Assembly (NCBI RefSeq): GCF_014230055.1
Contig: NZ_JACHVA010000126.1
Coordinates: 1-64,000, forward strand
Origin: Puniceicoccus vermicola
GTDB lineage: Bacteria; Verrucomicrobiota; Verrucomicrobiia; Opitutales; Puniceicoccaceae
DNA: 64,000 bases
Direction of reading: 5' to 3'
Translations under genes and position numbers: made by a program
Notes under the pieces: generated by a model
What the model saw: the letters and a program-made list of their open reading frames with translations, nothing else
Database searches by the model: none
Told to the model about the DNA's origin: nothing
Shown here: positions 9,290 through 18,440 of the stretch, piece by piece
How the letters are laid out: each line of letters starts with the position of its first letter
Numbering within the stretch: position 1 is the stretch's first letter

Positions 9290-9940
9290 ATGAGCTTCTT
9301 ACTGATCGGAAAAAAGATCGGCATGACACAGGTGTTTGATGAAAACAACCAGTTGTTGCCGGTAACTGTTTTGGAAGCTGGACCTTGTCCAGTAACCCAA
9401 GTAAAGACCGTCGAAAATGACGGCTATAACGCTGTGCAGATCGGATACGGCCCCCAAAAGGAAAGCCGTCTATCCAATCCACAACTCGGCCACCTCAAGA
9501 AGGCTGGCGTGGACGCAGTTCGCGTCCTCCAGGAGTTCCGCCTGAACGGCGATGAAACTTACGACCTGGGCCAAACCCTCACCGTCGAGAAATTCGAAGG
9601 TTGCGAAAAGGTTGACGTCATTGGCGTCAGCAAAGGGCAGGGCTTCCAAGGGGTTGTTAAACGCCACGGATTTAGCGGAGGTCCCGCCTCTCACGGTTCG
9701 ATGACCCACCGTCGCGGGGGTTCTTACGGTTTCTGTCAGGATCCCGGTCACGTGATCAAGGGCAAGAAAATGCCGGGTCACATGGGGAGCCGTCGTCGTA
9801 CGGTTCAAAACCTGAAAATCGTCAAGGTCGACACCGAGCGCAACCTGATCCTGGTCAAGGGAAGTCTTCCCGGCCCGAACGGTAGCCTCATCACGGTTCG
9901 CCCTGCGAAAAAGCAGCGCACCAAGAAGGCTGCCGCCTAA
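9290..9940 (+). CDS. rplC: 50S ribosomal protein L3
   Basis: 216 residues from ATG 9290 (MSFLLIGKKIGMTQVFDENN), which matches the family N-terminus; an upstream ATG at 9251 would add 13 residues of no family resemblance. L3 is one of the first proteins to bind 23S rRNA, near the peptidyl transferase centre. It contains GFQGVVKRHGFSGGPASHGS and GKKMPGHMGSRR, including the Gln that is methylated in some bacteria (KGQGFQG). Confidence 0.96.
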   Translation: MSFLLIGKKIGMTQVFDENNQLLPVTVLEAGPCPVTQVKTVENDGYNAVQIGYGPQKESRLSNPQLGHLKKAGVDAVRVLQEFRLNGDETYDLGQTLTVEKFEGCEKVDVIGVSKGQGFQGVVKRHGFSGGPASHGSMTHRRGGSYGFCQDPGHVIKGKKMPGHMGSRRRTVQNLKIVKVDTERNLILVKGSLPGPNGSLITVRPAKKQRTKKAAA

Positions 9941-9966
9941 GACCCAGTAGTTGAAGGAGTAAAACG

Positions 9967-10602
9967 ATGAATTTGAAATACTATTCCGCAGACGGAACCG
10001 GGGGTGACGAGCGCGAGTTCGCTGGCTTCCCCGTTTTCGAAGGCTCGAAGGGCCGGATGGCTCTTCGCCAAGCGATTATCGCCGTGCAGGCCAACCTGCG
10101 CCAAGGCAATGCCTCGACCAAAACTCGTGGTGAAGTGTCTGGTTCCGGTAAAAAGATGTTCCGCCAGAAGGGTACAGGCATGGCCCGCCGCGGTCCCAAG
10201 CGTACGCCTCTCCTCCGTGGAGGTGGTGTTGCCTTCGGCCCGAAGCCACGCAGCTACTCGCAGAAGGTCAACCGCAAGATGCGCCGTTTGGCACTTGCCC
10301 GCGCTCTCTTCGAGCAGGGTCAATCCGGTTCGATCAACGTGATCGAGAAGTGGGAAGCCGCCGAAGTGAAGACCAAGCCCTTCGACGCCCTCGTATCCAA
10401 GATCCAGCCGAACCGCCGGGTTCTGATCGTGGACGACGAGATTTCCACCAACGTCGCCCTTTCCGGACGTAACATCGCCCGCCTCCACTTTGCTGAAACC
10501 AGCAACGTGAACGCTTACGACATCGTCCGTTTCGACACCATTATTTTCAGCGAGCGAGCCATCGACACTCTTCTCGCCCGCGTCAACGGAGGAGAGTCAT
10601 GA
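9967..10602 (+). CDS. rplD: 50S ribosomal protein L4
   Basis: 211 residues. L4 lines the exit tunnel through its extended loop; the conserved loop is seen as KMFRQKGTGMARRGPKRTPL. A good Shine-Dalgarno (AAGGAG) lies 8 bases before the ATG. Its stop overlaps the rplW start by four bases (ATGA), indicating translational coupling. In E. coli L4 represses its own operon; no matching leader structure could be assigned here. Confidence 0.96.
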   Translation: MNLKYYSADGTGGDEREFAGFPVFEGSKGRMALRQAIIAVQANLRQGNASTKTRGEVSGSGKKMFRQKGTGMARRGPKRTPLLRGGGVAFGPKPRSYSQKVNRKMRRLALARALFEQGQSGSINVIEKWEAAEVKTKPFDALVSKIQPNRRVLIVDDEISTNVALSGRNIARLHFAETSNVNAYDIVRFDTIIFSERAIDTLLARVNGGES

Positions 10603-10889
10603 TCGAACCATCGAAAGTTTTGAAAGAAAGCCGGGTAACGGAAAAGGCCACGAACCTGACCGCCAACCTGAACCAATACACCTTTGAAGTATTCCCCGAC
10701 GCTACGCGGACTCAGGTCAAGCAAGCTGTCGAGCAAGTCTTCAAGGTCGATGTGGCCAAGGTGAATGTCCTCAACGTGAAACCCCGGGTTCGTCCGGACC
10801 GGATGCGCCGCAACCGCGCGGGTCGCGTCTCCGGAATGAAGAAGGCGATCGTTACCCTGAAAGAGGGTAGCTCGATCGAAATGATCTGA
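10599..10889 (+). CDS. rplW: 50S ribosomal protein L23
   Basis: 96 residues. L23 sits at the tunnel exit and docks trigger factor and SRP. Family features seen are the VTEKATNLTANLNQYTFEV strand region, the basic loop RPDRMRRNRAGRVSG, and the KKAIVTLKEGSSIEM ending. The ATGA overlap with rplD suggests coupled translation. Confidence 0.95.
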   Translation: MIEPSKVLKESRVTEKATNLTANLNQYTFEVFPDATRTQVKQAVEQVFKVDVAKVNVLNVKPRVRPDRMRRNRAGRVSGMKKAIVTLKEGSSIEMI

Positions 10890-10916
10890 ACGGCCGCCTA
10901 ATCAGGAGATAAGAAA

Positions 10917-11762
10917 ATGCCGAATATTGAATTTAATCCAACTACGCCAGGTCAACGCCACTACGTGCGTAACCACCAGGAGCTTTCCCGGAAGCGCCCG
11001 GAGCGTCGCCTGACCAACTCGAACCACAACCCGAAGGGTCGTAACGTTTACGGTCGTATCACTTCGCGTCGTCGGGGTGGGGGACACAAGCGCCTTTACC
11101 GTCAGATCGATTTCCGTCGTGATAAGCTCGACATCCCCGCAACCGTTCGGGAGATCGAGTACGATCCCAATCGTTCCGCACACCTCGCGCTGCTTTTCTA
11201 CGCAGACGGCGAAAAGCGCTACATCCTTTGCCCGAACAAGGTGAATGTCGGCGACACCATCGTTTCCTCGATGAAGTCGGACGGCGAATTTCACCCCGGT
11301 CATTCCTACCCGCTGTCGGAGATCCCTCCTGCCACTCGCGTTCATTGCATTGAACTCGAACCCGGTAAAGGGGCTCAGATCGCTCGTGGTGCCGGAGCCG
11401 GTGCTCAGCTGATCTCCATCGACGGAGACCGCGCGACCTTGAAGATGCCCAGCGGAGAAATCCGCCTCGTGCATTCCCGCTGCCGGGCCACGATTGGCCA
11501 AGTCGGCAATCTGGGCCACTCCAACCAGTCGATCGGGAAAGCCGGTCGTAACCGTTGGAAGGGTCGTCGCCCCCGCGTCCGCGGTGTGGCTATGAACCCG
11601 GTCGACCACCCAATGGGTGGTGGTGAAGGCCGCACCTCCGGTGGTGGTCACCCGGTCTCTCCTTGGGGTCAATTGTCGAAGGGTTATCCGACCCGCCGCA
11701 AGTCCAAGCCGTCCAACTCGATGATTCTTGTCCGCCGTAACGGCCGGAAGATGAAGCGCTAA
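10917..11762 (+). CDS. rplB: 50S ribosomal protein L2
   Basis: 281 residues, normal length. L2 supports subunit joining and the peptidyl transferase centre. The signature [18 protein letters not shown], containing the conserved His, is present, followed by the basic C-terminus (RRNGRKMKR). The ATG has AGGAG nine bases upstream. Standard S10-operon position between rplW and rpsS. Confidence 0.97.
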   Translation: MPNIEFNPTTPGQRHYVRNHQELSRKRPERRLTNSNHNPKGRNVYGRITSRRRGGGHKRLYRQIDFRRDKLDIPATVREIEYDPNRSAHLALLFYADGEKRYILCPNKVNVGDTIVSSMKSDGEFHPGHSYPLSEIPPATRVHCIELEPGKGAQIARGAGAGAQLISIDGDRATLKMPSGEIRLVHSRCRATIGQVGNLGHSNQSIGKAGRNRWKGRRPRVRGVAMNPVDHPMGGGEGRTSGGGHPVSPWGQLSKGYPTRRKSKPSNSMILVRRNGRKMKR

Positions 11763-11785
11763 CCCGTTAATTACTTTATCGCACC

Positions 11786-12055
11786 ATGGCACGTTCCATT
11801 AAAAAAGGTTTCTTCGTCGACCCGAGCCTGATGAAAAAGATCGAGGAGGCTCAACGGGCAAGTTCCCGTAAGCCCATCCAGACTTGGTCACGTCGCTCGA
11901 CGATCACTCCCGACTTCGTCGGTCTGAATCTCAACGTCCACAACGGCCGTTCCTTTGTTCCCGTGTATGTCACGGAAAACATGGTCGGTCACAAGCTGGG
12001 TGAGTTCGCACTGACCCGGGCGTTTAAAGCACACAATCCTCGCACCCAACGCTAA
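11786..12055 (+). CDS. rpsS: 30S ribosomal protein S19
   Basis: 89 residues. S19 forms part of the 30S head and contacts the A-site finger. Seen are the [12 protein letters not shown] start, [14 protein letters not shown] and [17 protein letters not shown] signatures. The stop is only 9 bases before a small exported-protein gene that does not belong to the usual operon; rplV follows that gene. Confidence 0.96.
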   Translation: MARSIKKGFFVDPSLMKKIEEAQRASSRKPIQTWSRRSTITPDFVGLNLNVHNGRSFVPVYVTENMVGHKLGEFALTRAFKAHNPRTQR

Positions 12056-12064
12056 TCCTTTTCG

Positions 12065-12436
12065 ATGCACCTTCTTTCTTCCATTCGCGCTCTCGTGGCA
12101 CTTCCGCTTTTTGCGGCAGTGGCTGTGGCAGTGCCGGCGGACAAGCCGTCCCGCCCTGGATTTGTCGACTCTTTGGAGCCGTCAAACCGGGCGCAGATCG
12201 CTCGTGTCGTCGTGGGGAGTGAAGCGGACCTCGTGGTCCTCTCCTCCGGATGGTTGGAAGGGTTTCGCACCGGAATGGCCTGCATTGTTTCCGAAGGTAA
12301 CGTGCGGACAGGGGAGATCCTCCTCGTCGACGTACGCCTGAACCACGCGGTAGGCCTTATCCTCAACCGTCCCGATGATGCTGGTATCAATGCCGGCAAT
12401 CTCGTTACCATCAAAACCTTTTCCGTTTCCAGCTAG
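12065..12436 (+). CDS. Small exported protein embedded in the S10 operon
   Basis: 123 residues with a signal peptide (SIRALVALPLFAAVAVAVPA) and a compact beta-rich mature part: ARVVVGSEADLVVLSSGW, GFRTGMACIV, RTGEILLVDVRLNHAVGLIL and INAGNLVTIKTF. The spacing of hydrophobic strands and turn glycines resembles the small beta-barrel found at the C-terminus of FlgT-type envelope proteins; this is pattern resemblance only. It lies 9 bases after rpsS and 4 bases before rplV, so it is almost certainly co-transcribed and perhaps coupled. I do not recognise a family. An artefact is unlikely because the exact fit between two ribosomal genes and the signal peptide both support a real gene. Confidence 0.75.
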   Translation: MHLLSSIRALVALPLFAAVAVAVPADKPSRPGFVDSLEPSNRAQIARVVVGSEADLVVLSSGWLEGFRTGMACIVSEGNVRTGEILLVDVRLNHAVGLILNRPDDAGINAGNLVTIKTFSVSS

Positions 12437-12440
12437 AGCC

Positions 12441-12776
12441 ATGCAAATCCAAGCTTACACGAAATACGCGAGAATGTCCCCGAAGAAGGTTCGGGAAGTC
12501 GCTCGCGAAATCCAGGGTCGCAACGCCGCAGAGGCGCTTGACCTCCTTAAATTCATCCCGCGCAAATCGGCGCGTCTCCTGCGCAAAACGCTGGAGTCGG
12601 CTATCGCCAATGCGGAAAACAACAACAATCTGGTTGCCGACAACCTCACCGTTGCCCGCGCCGTGATTGAAGAGGGGCCCGCCCTCAAGCGTTTCCGCCC
12701 GGCATCGCGCGGATCCGCACACCCTTACGCCAAGAGAACCAGTCACATCCGCATCGTCCTCAGCGACGAAGCTTGA
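12441..12776 (+). CDS. rplV: 50S ribosomal protein L22
   Basis: 111 residues from ATG 12441 (MQIQAYTKYARMSPKKVREV), the normal L22 start; an ATG at 12375 would run back through the preceding gene. L22 lines the exit tunnel with a beta-hairpin, seen as EEGPALKRFRPASRGSAHPY. It starts four bases after the embedded exported-protein gene. Confidence 0.96.
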   Translation: MQIQAYTKYARMSPKKVREVAREIQGRNAAEALDLLKFIPRKSARLLRKTLESAIANAENNNNLVADNLTVARAVIEEGPALKRFRPASRGSAHPYAKRTSHIRIVLSDEA

Positions 12777-12793
12777 ACCACCTTCACTAAATC

Positions 12794-13429
12794 ATGGGTC
12801 AAAAAGTAAATCCAATCGGTTTCCGTCTCTCCGTCCGCCGCAACTGGCGTGCGCGTTGGTATGCTCGGAAGAAAGAGTTCGCCCCGCAGCTGAAGGAGGA
12901 CATCGATATCCGCACCTTTTTGGAAAAACGTCTGCGCACCGCTTCGGTGCCCCACGTTTTCATTGAGCGCGCATCCAACCGCATTCGTGTGACCATCTAC
13001 ACTGCCCGTCCAGGGATGGTGATCGGTCGCCGCGGGCAGGACCTCGAGCGCATGAAGGCCGACCTCAACAAGAAGATCGGCAAGGACATCATCCTCGAAG
13101 TGCAGGAAATCAAGAAGCCCGACCTCGTGGCCCGTCTCGTTGCCGAGAACGTCGCCCTCCAGCTCGAGCGTCGCATTTCTTTCCGCCGCGCCATGAAGCG
13201 CGCCGTCCAGACCACGATGGCAATGGGTGCCGAAGGCATTCGTATCCAGGTCAGCGGACGTCTCGGCGGTTCGGACATCGCCCGCACCGAGCAACAGCGC
13301 AACGGTCGTGTGCCTCTTCACACCCTTCGCGAAAACATTGATTACGGGTTCGCAGAAGCCCAAACCGTCTACGGTAAGATCGGCATCAAGTGCTGGCTCT
13401 GCCTCAAGGCGGAAGACATGCAGTTCTAA
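12794..13429 (+). CDS. rpsC: 30S ribosomal protein S3
   Basis: 211 residues. S3 lines the mRNA entry channel and has helicase-related basic residues. The KH domain GxxG loop is visible as VIGRRGQDLERMK and the C-terminal domain begins VSGRLGGSDIARTE. It starts MGQKVNPIGFRLSVRRNW, as is usual. Confidence 0.97.
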   Translation: MGQKVNPIGFRLSVRRNWRARWYARKKEFAPQLKEDIDIRTFLEKRLRTASVPHVFIERASNRIRVTIYTARPGMVIGRRGQDLERMKADLNKKIGKDIILEVQEIKKPDLVARLVAENVALQLERRISFRRAMKRAVQTTMAMGAEGIRIQVSGRLGGSDIARTEQQRNGRVPLHTLRENIDYGFAEAQTVYGKIGIKCWLCLKAEDMQF

Positions 13430-13450
13430 CCAACTTAGGGAGACTCAAAA

Positions 13451-13870
13451 ATGCCTCTTTTACCATCAAGAACCAAATACCGGAAGGTCCAGAAGGGCCG
13501 CGTCCGCGGGAAAGCCAAGGGTGGGGATTACCTCGCTTTCGGTGAATTCGGAATCCAAACCCTTGACCGGGGCCGGATGACCGCCCGTCAGATCGAAGCT
13601 GCTCGTGTGGCCATTAACCGCCACCTGAAGAGAAAAGGGAAGGTCTGGATTCGCGTATTTCCTCACCTGCCGGTAACCAAGAAGCCCGCCGAAACCCGTC
13701 AGGGTAAAGGGAAGGGTAGTGTTGAATACTGGGCTGCCGTTATTAAGCCGGGCACGATCCTCTTCGAGGTCTCCGGTTGCAGCATCTCTGCCGCTCGCGA
13801 AGCCTTCCGTAAGGCCGACGGCAAACTCCCATTCCGCTGCCGCTTTGTGAGCCGCGAAGTACTGGATTGA
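13451..13870 (+). CDS. rplP: 50S ribosomal protein L16
   Basis: 139 residues. L16 positions tRNAs in the A and P sites. It shows the N-terminal basic segment [20 protein letters not shown], the [12 protein letters not shown] motif, and [23 protein letters not shown] precedes the ATG. Confidence 0.96.
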   Translation: MPLLPSRTKYRKVQKGRVRGKAKGGDYLAFGEFGIQTLDRGRMTARQIEAARVAINRHLKRKGKVWIRVFPHLPVTKKPAETRQGKGKGSVEYWAAVIKPGTILFEVSGCSISAAREAFRKADGKLPFRCRFVSREVLD

Positions 13871-13890
13871 TCCAAGGAGGTCCCACAGTC

Positions 13891-14100
13891 ATGAAAAGCA
13901 AAGAAGCCCGAGAATTATCCGTCGCCGAGATCGAAAAGAAGATCCGCGACTCCCGCACCGAACTGGTTAACCTGCGTCTCCGCAAGCAGACCGGTCAGGT
14001 CGAAAAACCGCACCTGCTGCGGGAGATCCGTCGTGATCTCGCCCGTCTGCAGACCATCTTGAACGAAAAGAAGGCCGCTGAGTCCACCTCGGCCGCCTAA
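13891..14100 (+). CDS. rpmC: 50S ribosomal protein L29
   Basis: 69 residues from ATG 13891, preceded by AAGGAGG at 13874-13880. L29 is a two-helix protein at the tunnel exit next to L23. It has the family pattern [20 protein letters not shown] and [16 protein letters not shown]. An ATT start at 13867 is unlikely because it precedes the Shine-Dalgarno. Confidence 0.94.
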   Translation: MKSKEARELSVAEIEKKIRDSRTELVNLRLRKQTGQVEKPHLLREIRRDLARLQTILNEKKAAESTSAA

Positions 14101-14119
14101 GTAGACAGAGGATTTCACA

Positions 14120-14383
14120 ATGAGCGAACGCAACAGCCGTAAGGATTTGATTGGCATCGTCAGTTCCCGTTCCGGGGACAAGACGATCAAGGTCACCTAT
14201 TTCTACAAGATCCCGCATCCTCTCTATAAGAAGGAAATTAAGCGGAAAACCGTGCTCCATGTGCACGACGATAAGAACGAATGTAAGGTCGGCGACAAAG
14301 TTGAGGTGATGGAAACCCGTCCCCTCAGCAAACTGAAGCGCTGGCGTGTCGTACGTGTCGTTGAGACGGCACCGACGATTTAA
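14120..14383 (+). CDS. rpsQ: 30S ribosomal protein S17
   Basis: 87 residues. S17 is an early-binding OB-fold protein of the 30S body. Conserved segments are [19 protein letters not shown] and [20 protein letters not shown]. It sits 19 bases after rpmC and 26 before rplN. Confidence 0.95.
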   Translation: MSERNSRKDLIGIVSSRSGDKTIKVTYFYKIPHPLYKKEIKRKTVLHVHDDKNECKVGDKVEVMETRPLSKLKRWRVVRVVETAPTI

Positions 14384-14409
14384 CCAATTTTGAAACGGAG
14401 GATTCATCC

Positions 14410-14772
14410 ATGATTCAAATGCAATCCAGAGTTGATGTTGCGGACAACAGCGGGGCGAAAGTCGCGCAAATGATCCGCCGCATTGGCCAGAGCAAAAAGA
14501 CCGCGTCTGTCGGTGATATTATCATCTGCAACGTCAAGGAAAGTTCCACCGACGCTACGGTGAAAAAGGGCGAAGTGGTCCGTGCGGTTGTCGTGCGCAC
14601 CAAGGCCCCGATTCGTCGTGCCGACGGTAGCTATCTTCGTTTCGACGGAAACGCGGTTGTCATCATTAACAAAGACGGAAACCCACGGGGAACCCGTATC
14701 TTCGGACCGGTTGCACGCGAATTGCGCGCCAAGTTCATGAAGATCATCTCATTGGCTCCGGAGGTACTCTAA
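14410..14772 (+). CDS. rplN: 50S ribosomal protein L14
   Basis: 120 residues, normal length. L14 forms an intersubunit bridge. It starts [17 protein letters not shown] and carries the family motif [12 protein letters not shown] and the [13 protein letters not shown] segment. GGAGG lies 7 bases before the ATG. One base separates it from rplX. Confidence 0.96.
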   Translation: MIQMQSRVDVADNSGAKVAQMIRRIGQSKKTASVGDIIICNVKESSTDATVKKGEVVRAVVVRTKAPIRRADGSYLRFDGNAVVIINKDGNPRGTRIFGPVARELRAKFMKIISLAPEVL

Positions 14773-14773
14773 T

Positions 14774-15019
14774 ATGGCAAAAAGTATTAAAAAGGGCGAC
14801 GACGTCGTAATCATCGCGGGCGAGCACAAGGGTGCCCGCGGCAAGATTCTTCAGGTCATTCCGGCCAAGGATCGTGTACTCGTAGAGGGTGTGAACATGC
14901 GTAAGCGTCACGAAAAACGTACGCAGGACTCCGAAGGGGGAATCGTGGAGCGCGAAGCCGCTCTGCACATCTCCAACGTGATGCTCCAGGAAAAATGGGA
15001 GGCACGTTCCAAAAACTGA
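14774..15019 (+). CDS. rplX: 50S ribosomal protein L24
   Basis: 81 residues, at the short end for L24. It is an early 23S-binding protein. The KOW motif is clear: IKKGDDVVIIAGEHKGARGK. The C-terminal family segment GIVEREAALHISNVML is present. A 125-base gap with a promoter candidate follows before rplE. Confidence 0.95.
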   Translation: MAKSIKKGDDVVIIAGEHKGARGKILQVIPAKDRVLVEGVNMRKRHEKRTQDSEGGIVEREAALHISNVMLQEKWEARSKN

Positions 15020-15062
15020 TCCGTTTCGGACCAGTTGAGAAAACGGAATTTTAGGAATTTTC

Positions 15063-15090
15063 TTGCTTTAGGCGAATCTGCGGGCATTCT
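15063..15090 (+). promoter_or_regulatory. Putative internal promoter before rplE
   Basis: TTGCTT (15063-15068), 16 bases, CATTCT (15085-15090), 54 bases before the rplE ATG. It closely matches the spacing and sequence before rpsL (TTGCGT, 16, TATTCT). It would let the rplE-map block be transcribed separately. Confidence 0.45.
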
Positions 15091-15144
15091 CGCCCGCTTT
15101 TTTCCAAGCAAGCTTTAACACCGGGTCGGAAATCCGGAAAAACC

Positions 15145-15717
15145 ATGAGCAAACCAAAATTACAGTCTGTCTATCAGGAAACCATTCTCCCCGATTTGAT
15201 GAAGGAGAAGGGTTACAAGAACACACTTCAGGCCCCACGCCTGACCAAGGTGGTCATTAACACTGGCGTGAGCGCAAGCCTGGATAAGGCCGCAGTCGAA
15301 GAGGCTGCTCGCGACGTCAGCTCGATCGCCGGTCAGAAGGCCGTCATCACCCGTGCTCGCAAGAGCATCTCGAACTTTAAGCTTCGGGAAGGCATGCCGA
15401 TCGGGGCGAAGGTCACTCTCCGCGGTGCACGCATGTGGGAATTTGTTTACCGCTGCCTGAATATCGCTCTTCCGAACATTCGCGATTTCCGCGGAGTTCC
15501 CAACAAGCTGGACGGTTCCGGCAACTATACTCTCGGGGTGTCCGATCACACGATCTTCCCGGAAATCTCCACCGACGGCAGCCGCCGCAACATGGGGATG
15601 GACATCACCTTCGTGACTTCGGCCGACAACGACGCCGATGGTCACAATTTATTGAGCCGCCTCGGAATGCCGTTCCGTAAGAACCAATCGGCTGAATCCG
15701 ACGCACAAGCAGCCTAA
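15145..15717 (+). CDS. rplE: 50S ribosomal protein L5
   Basis: 190 residues. L5 binds 5S rRNA and contacts the P-site tRNA. Family segments seen are KSISNFKLREGMPIGAKVTL, IRDFRGVPNKLDGSGNYTLG and MGMDITFVTSA. It has its own upstream promoter candidate, so it may begin a sub-operon. Confidence 0.97.
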   Translation: MSKPKLQSVYQETILPDLMKEKGYKNTLQAPRLTKVVINTGVSASLDKAAVEEAARDVSSIAGQKAVITRARKSISNFKLREGMPIGAKVTLRGARMWEFVYRCLNIALPNIRDFRGVPNKLDGSGNYTLGVSDHTIFPEISTDGSRRNMGMDITFVTSADNDADGHNLLSRLGMPFRKNQSAESDAQAA

Positions 15718-15738
15718 CTCCAGCGAATTACCAGTACC

Positions 15739-16044
15739 ATGGCAAAGAAGTCAGCTATCCAAAGAAATTTGAAACGCATCCGTCTCGTCGAGAAATACCA
15801 GAAGAAGCGGATCGAACTGAAAAAGAAGCTCCTCGACCCGGATCTTTCCGACGAAGAATTTTTCAAGGCGCAGAAGCAGCTCTCAAAGCTGCCGCGTAAC
15901 TCCTCACCGGCCCGCGTTCGCAACCGCTGCTCGGTCACCGGTCGTCCACGCGCTTACCTGCGCAAGTTCGGTCTCTCCCGGATCACCTTCCGGGAACTCG
16001 CCAATGAAGGGAAAATCCCTGGCGTGACCAAGTCGTCCTGGTAA
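15739..16044 (+). CDS. rpsN: 30S ribosomal protein S14, long zinc-independent form
   Basis: 101 residues. It is the long class of S14 and lacks the paired CxxC zinc motifs of the short form; only one Cys ([11 protein letters not shown]) is present in that region. The conserved ending [19 protein letters not shown] is intact. S14 completes the 30S head near S3 and S10. Usual position between rplE and rpsH. Confidence 0.96.
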   Translation: MAKKSAIQRNLKRIRLVEKYQKKRIELKKKLLDPDLSDEEFFKAQKQLSKLPRNSSPARVRNRCSVTGRPRAYLRKFGLSRITFRELANEGKIPGVTKSSW

Positions 16045-16066
16045 ACCCTAGAAGGATCGAAACAAC

Positions 16067-16465
16067 ATGGCTATTCACGATACAATTGGAGATTTCCTGA
16101 CCGCTATCCGCAACGGAAGCAGCGCTGGTCGCGAAACGATCGAAACCCCCTTTTCCAAGATGCGCCTCGCCATTGGTGAGATTCTCGTCAAGGAAGGCTA
16201 CCTCGCAAAGTGCGAGAAGGTTGAAGCTCGTAAGAACGTTCCCGCGATTCGGATTGATTTGAAGTACGTTAACAACACTCCGGCGATTACCGACCTGCAA
16301 CGGTTGAGCCGCCCCGGATGCCGTCGTTACACTTCTTCAACTGAAATGCCGAAGGTTCTCGGAGGATTGGGATTCTCCATCATTTCCACCCCTAAGGGTG
16401 TTCTTAAGGATTCCGAAGCCCGCCGACAGAAGGTCGGAGGCGAGGTTGTCTGCGAAGTCTGGTAA
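16067..16465 (+). CDS. rpsH: 30S ribosomal protein S8
   Basis: 132 residues. S8 binds the central domain of 16S rRNA and in E. coli represses the spc operon. Family features are DTIGDFLTAIRNGSSAG at the N-terminus and the C-terminal STPKGVLKDSEARRQKVGGE. The usual final segment (GEVVCEVW) is intact. Confidence 0.96.
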   Translation: MAIHDTIGDFLTAIRNGSSAGRETIETPFSKMRLAIGEILVKEGYLAKCEKVEARKNVPAIRIDLKYVNNTPAITDLQRLSRPGCRRYTSSTEMPKVLGGLGFSIISTPKGVLKDSEARRQKVGGEVVCEVW

Positions 16466-16489
16466 TCCGCCGAATAAGAGGACACAGCA

Positions 16490-17026
16490 ATGAGTAGAAT
16501 TGGAAAACTTCCGGTAGCTATCCCGGAAAAAGTTAAAGCCGAGATCACCGACAATACGGTCAAGATCGAGGGCCCGAAGGGCTCCCTTTCGCAGACCTTT
16601 GATTCATCGGTCTCGATCGAGTTTGCCGACGGCGAAATCCGTGTTTCTCCGAATGGGGAAAACCGCCGCGCCCGTGCCATGTATGGCACTGCCCGTTCGA
16701 TTATCTCGAATATGGTTGAAGGTGTGGTCAATGGTTTCAGCAAGAAGCTGTTCATCGAAGGTGTGGGTTTCCGCGCTTCGGTCAGTGGCACTAACCTGAA
16801 CCTCGCCTTGGGGTATTCCCACCCGATCGACTTTACGATCCCGGAAGGCGTGACAGTTACCGTCGCCGATAACACCAAGGTCACCGTAGAAGGGGCTGAC
16901 AAACAAGCCGTGGGCGCCTGCGCCGCTCGGATAAAGAGCTTTTATCCGGCCGAGCCTTACAAGGGCAAGGGTGTCCGGATCGAAGGTGAGTTTGTCCGCC
17001 GTAAGGAAGGGAAGAAGACTGCCTAA
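16490..17026 (+). CDS. rplF: 50S ribosomal protein L6
   Basis: 178 residues. L6 has two repeated domains and lies near the GTPase-associated centre. It starts [15 protein letters not shown] and ends with the signature [20 protein letters not shown]. Length and context are standard. Confidence 0.97.
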   Translation: MSRIGKLPVAIPEKVKAEITDNTVKIEGPKGSLSQTFDSSVSIEFADGEIRVSPNGENRRARAMYGTARSIISNMVEGVVNGFSKKLFIEGVGFRASVSGTNLNLALGYSHPIDFTIPEGVTVTVADNTKVTVEGADKQAVGACAARIKSFYPAEPYKGKGVRIEGEFVRRKEGKKTA

Positions 17027-17049
17027 GGCAACGTCCGAGGAAACTAGTT

Positions 17050-17406
17050 ATGAAACTTGCAAAGAAAAAGAAGCTCGCTCAGAACCGCCGCTGGAGAATC
17101 CGCAAAAAGATTCGTGGCACCGCCGAGCGCCCGCGCCTGACCGTCTGCTTTACCAACAAGCATGTCTATGCCCAGTGCATCGACGACGTCGCTGGCAACA
17201 CACTCGTTTACGCCTCTTCCCTCGACAAAAATGGGGAAGGCACCAAGCCCAATGTTGAAGGGGCTACGGCTCTCGGTGGTAAGGTCGCAGACCTCGCCAA
17301 AGAGAAGGGCATCGAAACGGTCGTCTTCGACCGTGCCGGGCGTCTCTACCATGGCTGCGTGAAGGCTTTCGCCAACGCGGCCCGCGAAAACGGACTCAAA
17401 TTTTAA
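17050..17406 (+). CDS. rplR: 50S ribosomal protein L18
   Basis: 118 residues. L18 binds 5S rRNA with L5. It has the basic N-terminus ([18 protein letters not shown]) and the family motifs [11 protein letters not shown] and [20 protein letters not shown]. It ends 3 bases before rpsE. Confidence 0.96.
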   Translation: MKLAKKKKLAQNRRWRIRKKIRGTAERPRLTVCFTNKHVYAQCIDDVAGNTLVYASSLDKNGEGTKPNVEGATALGGKVADLAKEKGIETVVFDRAGRLYHGCVKAFANAARENGLKF

Positions 17407-17409
17407 GGC

Positions 17410-17925
17410 ATGAGAAATCCATCCAACAACCGCTCCCCGGCACCTGAGCCGGAAGAATCAGAATTTGTCGAAAAGGTCGTCCACATTAACCGTTGCGCGA
17501 AAGTCGTAAAGGGTGGTCGCCGTTTCAGCTTTGCCGCTCTCGTCGTCGTTGGCGACCGTAAGGGCAAGGTCGGATTTGGTTATGGTAAGGCCAAGGAAGT
17601 TCCCGAAGCGATTCGCAAGGGCACTGAGCAGGCACATAAGCACATGCAACCGATCCAACTCAAGGGTGACACCATTCCTCATCCGGTCATGGGTGAAGCC
17701 GATGGAGGCCAAGTCCTCCTCCGCCCGGCCAGTGAGGGTACCGGTATTATCGCCGGTGGTGGGGTCCGCGCCGTTCTCGAAGCCTCTGGCATCAAGAATG
17801 TTCTTTCTAAATCACTCGGATCCAACAATCAGCTCGCCATGGTCAACGCGACCATGGAAGGTCTGCTTCGACTCCGCACGGCTGAAAGCCGTAAGGAACT
17901 GCACGAAGCACCGGCAGGAGTCTGA
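17410..17925 (+). CDS. rpsE: 30S ribosomal protein S5
   Basis: 171 residues. S5 helps form the mRNA entry site and affects fidelity. The N-terminal dsRBD-like domain reads [18 protein letters not shown] and [17 protein letters not shown]; the C-terminal domain includes [20 protein letters not shown]. The gene is followed directly by rplO; rpmD (L30), commonly between these two, is absent. Confidence 0.97.
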   Translation: MRNPSNNRSPAPEPEESEFVEKVVHINRCAKVVKGGRRFSFAALVVVGDRKGKVGFGYGKAKEVPEAIRKGTEQAHKHMQPIQLKGDTIPHPVMGEADGGQVLLRPASEGTGIIAGGGVRAVLEASGIKNVLSKSLGSNNQLAMVNATMEGLLRLRTAESRKELHEAPAGV

Positions 17926-17946
17926 TTCTAACGGAGACTACATATA

Positions 17947-18393
17947 ATGCGACTGCACGAATTGATTAACAGCAACGGTTCCAACCGTCCGAAGCGCCGC
18001 CTGGGTAAGGGTGAGGGCAACGGTCATGGAAAAACTTGCGGACGTGGACACAAGGGAAGCAAATCCCGCTCCGGTTACAGCATTCAGCCCGGCTTCGAAG
18101 GTGGGCAGATGCCGATGTATCGCCGCCTCCCGCACCGTGGATTCAGCAATTTCAAGTTCCACAAGGGTTATGCGATCGTCAACCTTGGCGACCTCGAGCG
18201 CTTGGCCGACGACGTGAAGGAAGTAAATCGTGAGGTTCTGGTGAAGGCCGGTCTCGTTCGCGACAACTCTCTTCCGCTCAAGGTTCTTGGCAATGGCGAG
18301 ATCAAGTCCGCTCTCAAGGTGAGCGCTGCGGCTTTCTCCGCTTCGGCCAAGTCCAAGATTGAGGCCGCCGGTGGTGAAGCTCTGACCGATTGA
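17947..18393 (+). CDS. rplO: 50S ribosomal protein L15
   Basis: 148 residues. L15 is a late-assembly 50S protein. The glycine- and lysine-rich N-terminal tail (GKGEGNGHGKTCGRGHKG) and GFEGGQMPMYRRLPHRGF are characteristic. It lies 47 bases before secY, as is usual in spc operons. Confidence 0.96.
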   Translation: MRLHELINSNGSNRPKRRLGKGEGNGHGKTCGRGHKGSKSRSGYSIQPGFEGGQMPMYRRLPHRGFSNFKFHKGYAIVNLGDLERLADDVKEVNREVLVKAGLVRDNSLPLKVLGNGEIKSALKVSAAAFSASAKSKIEAAGGEALTD

Positions 18394-18440
18394 TATTGAA
18401 AACCTCCGCTCGCTGAGCGGATTGGAAGGTCCCCTGGAAC

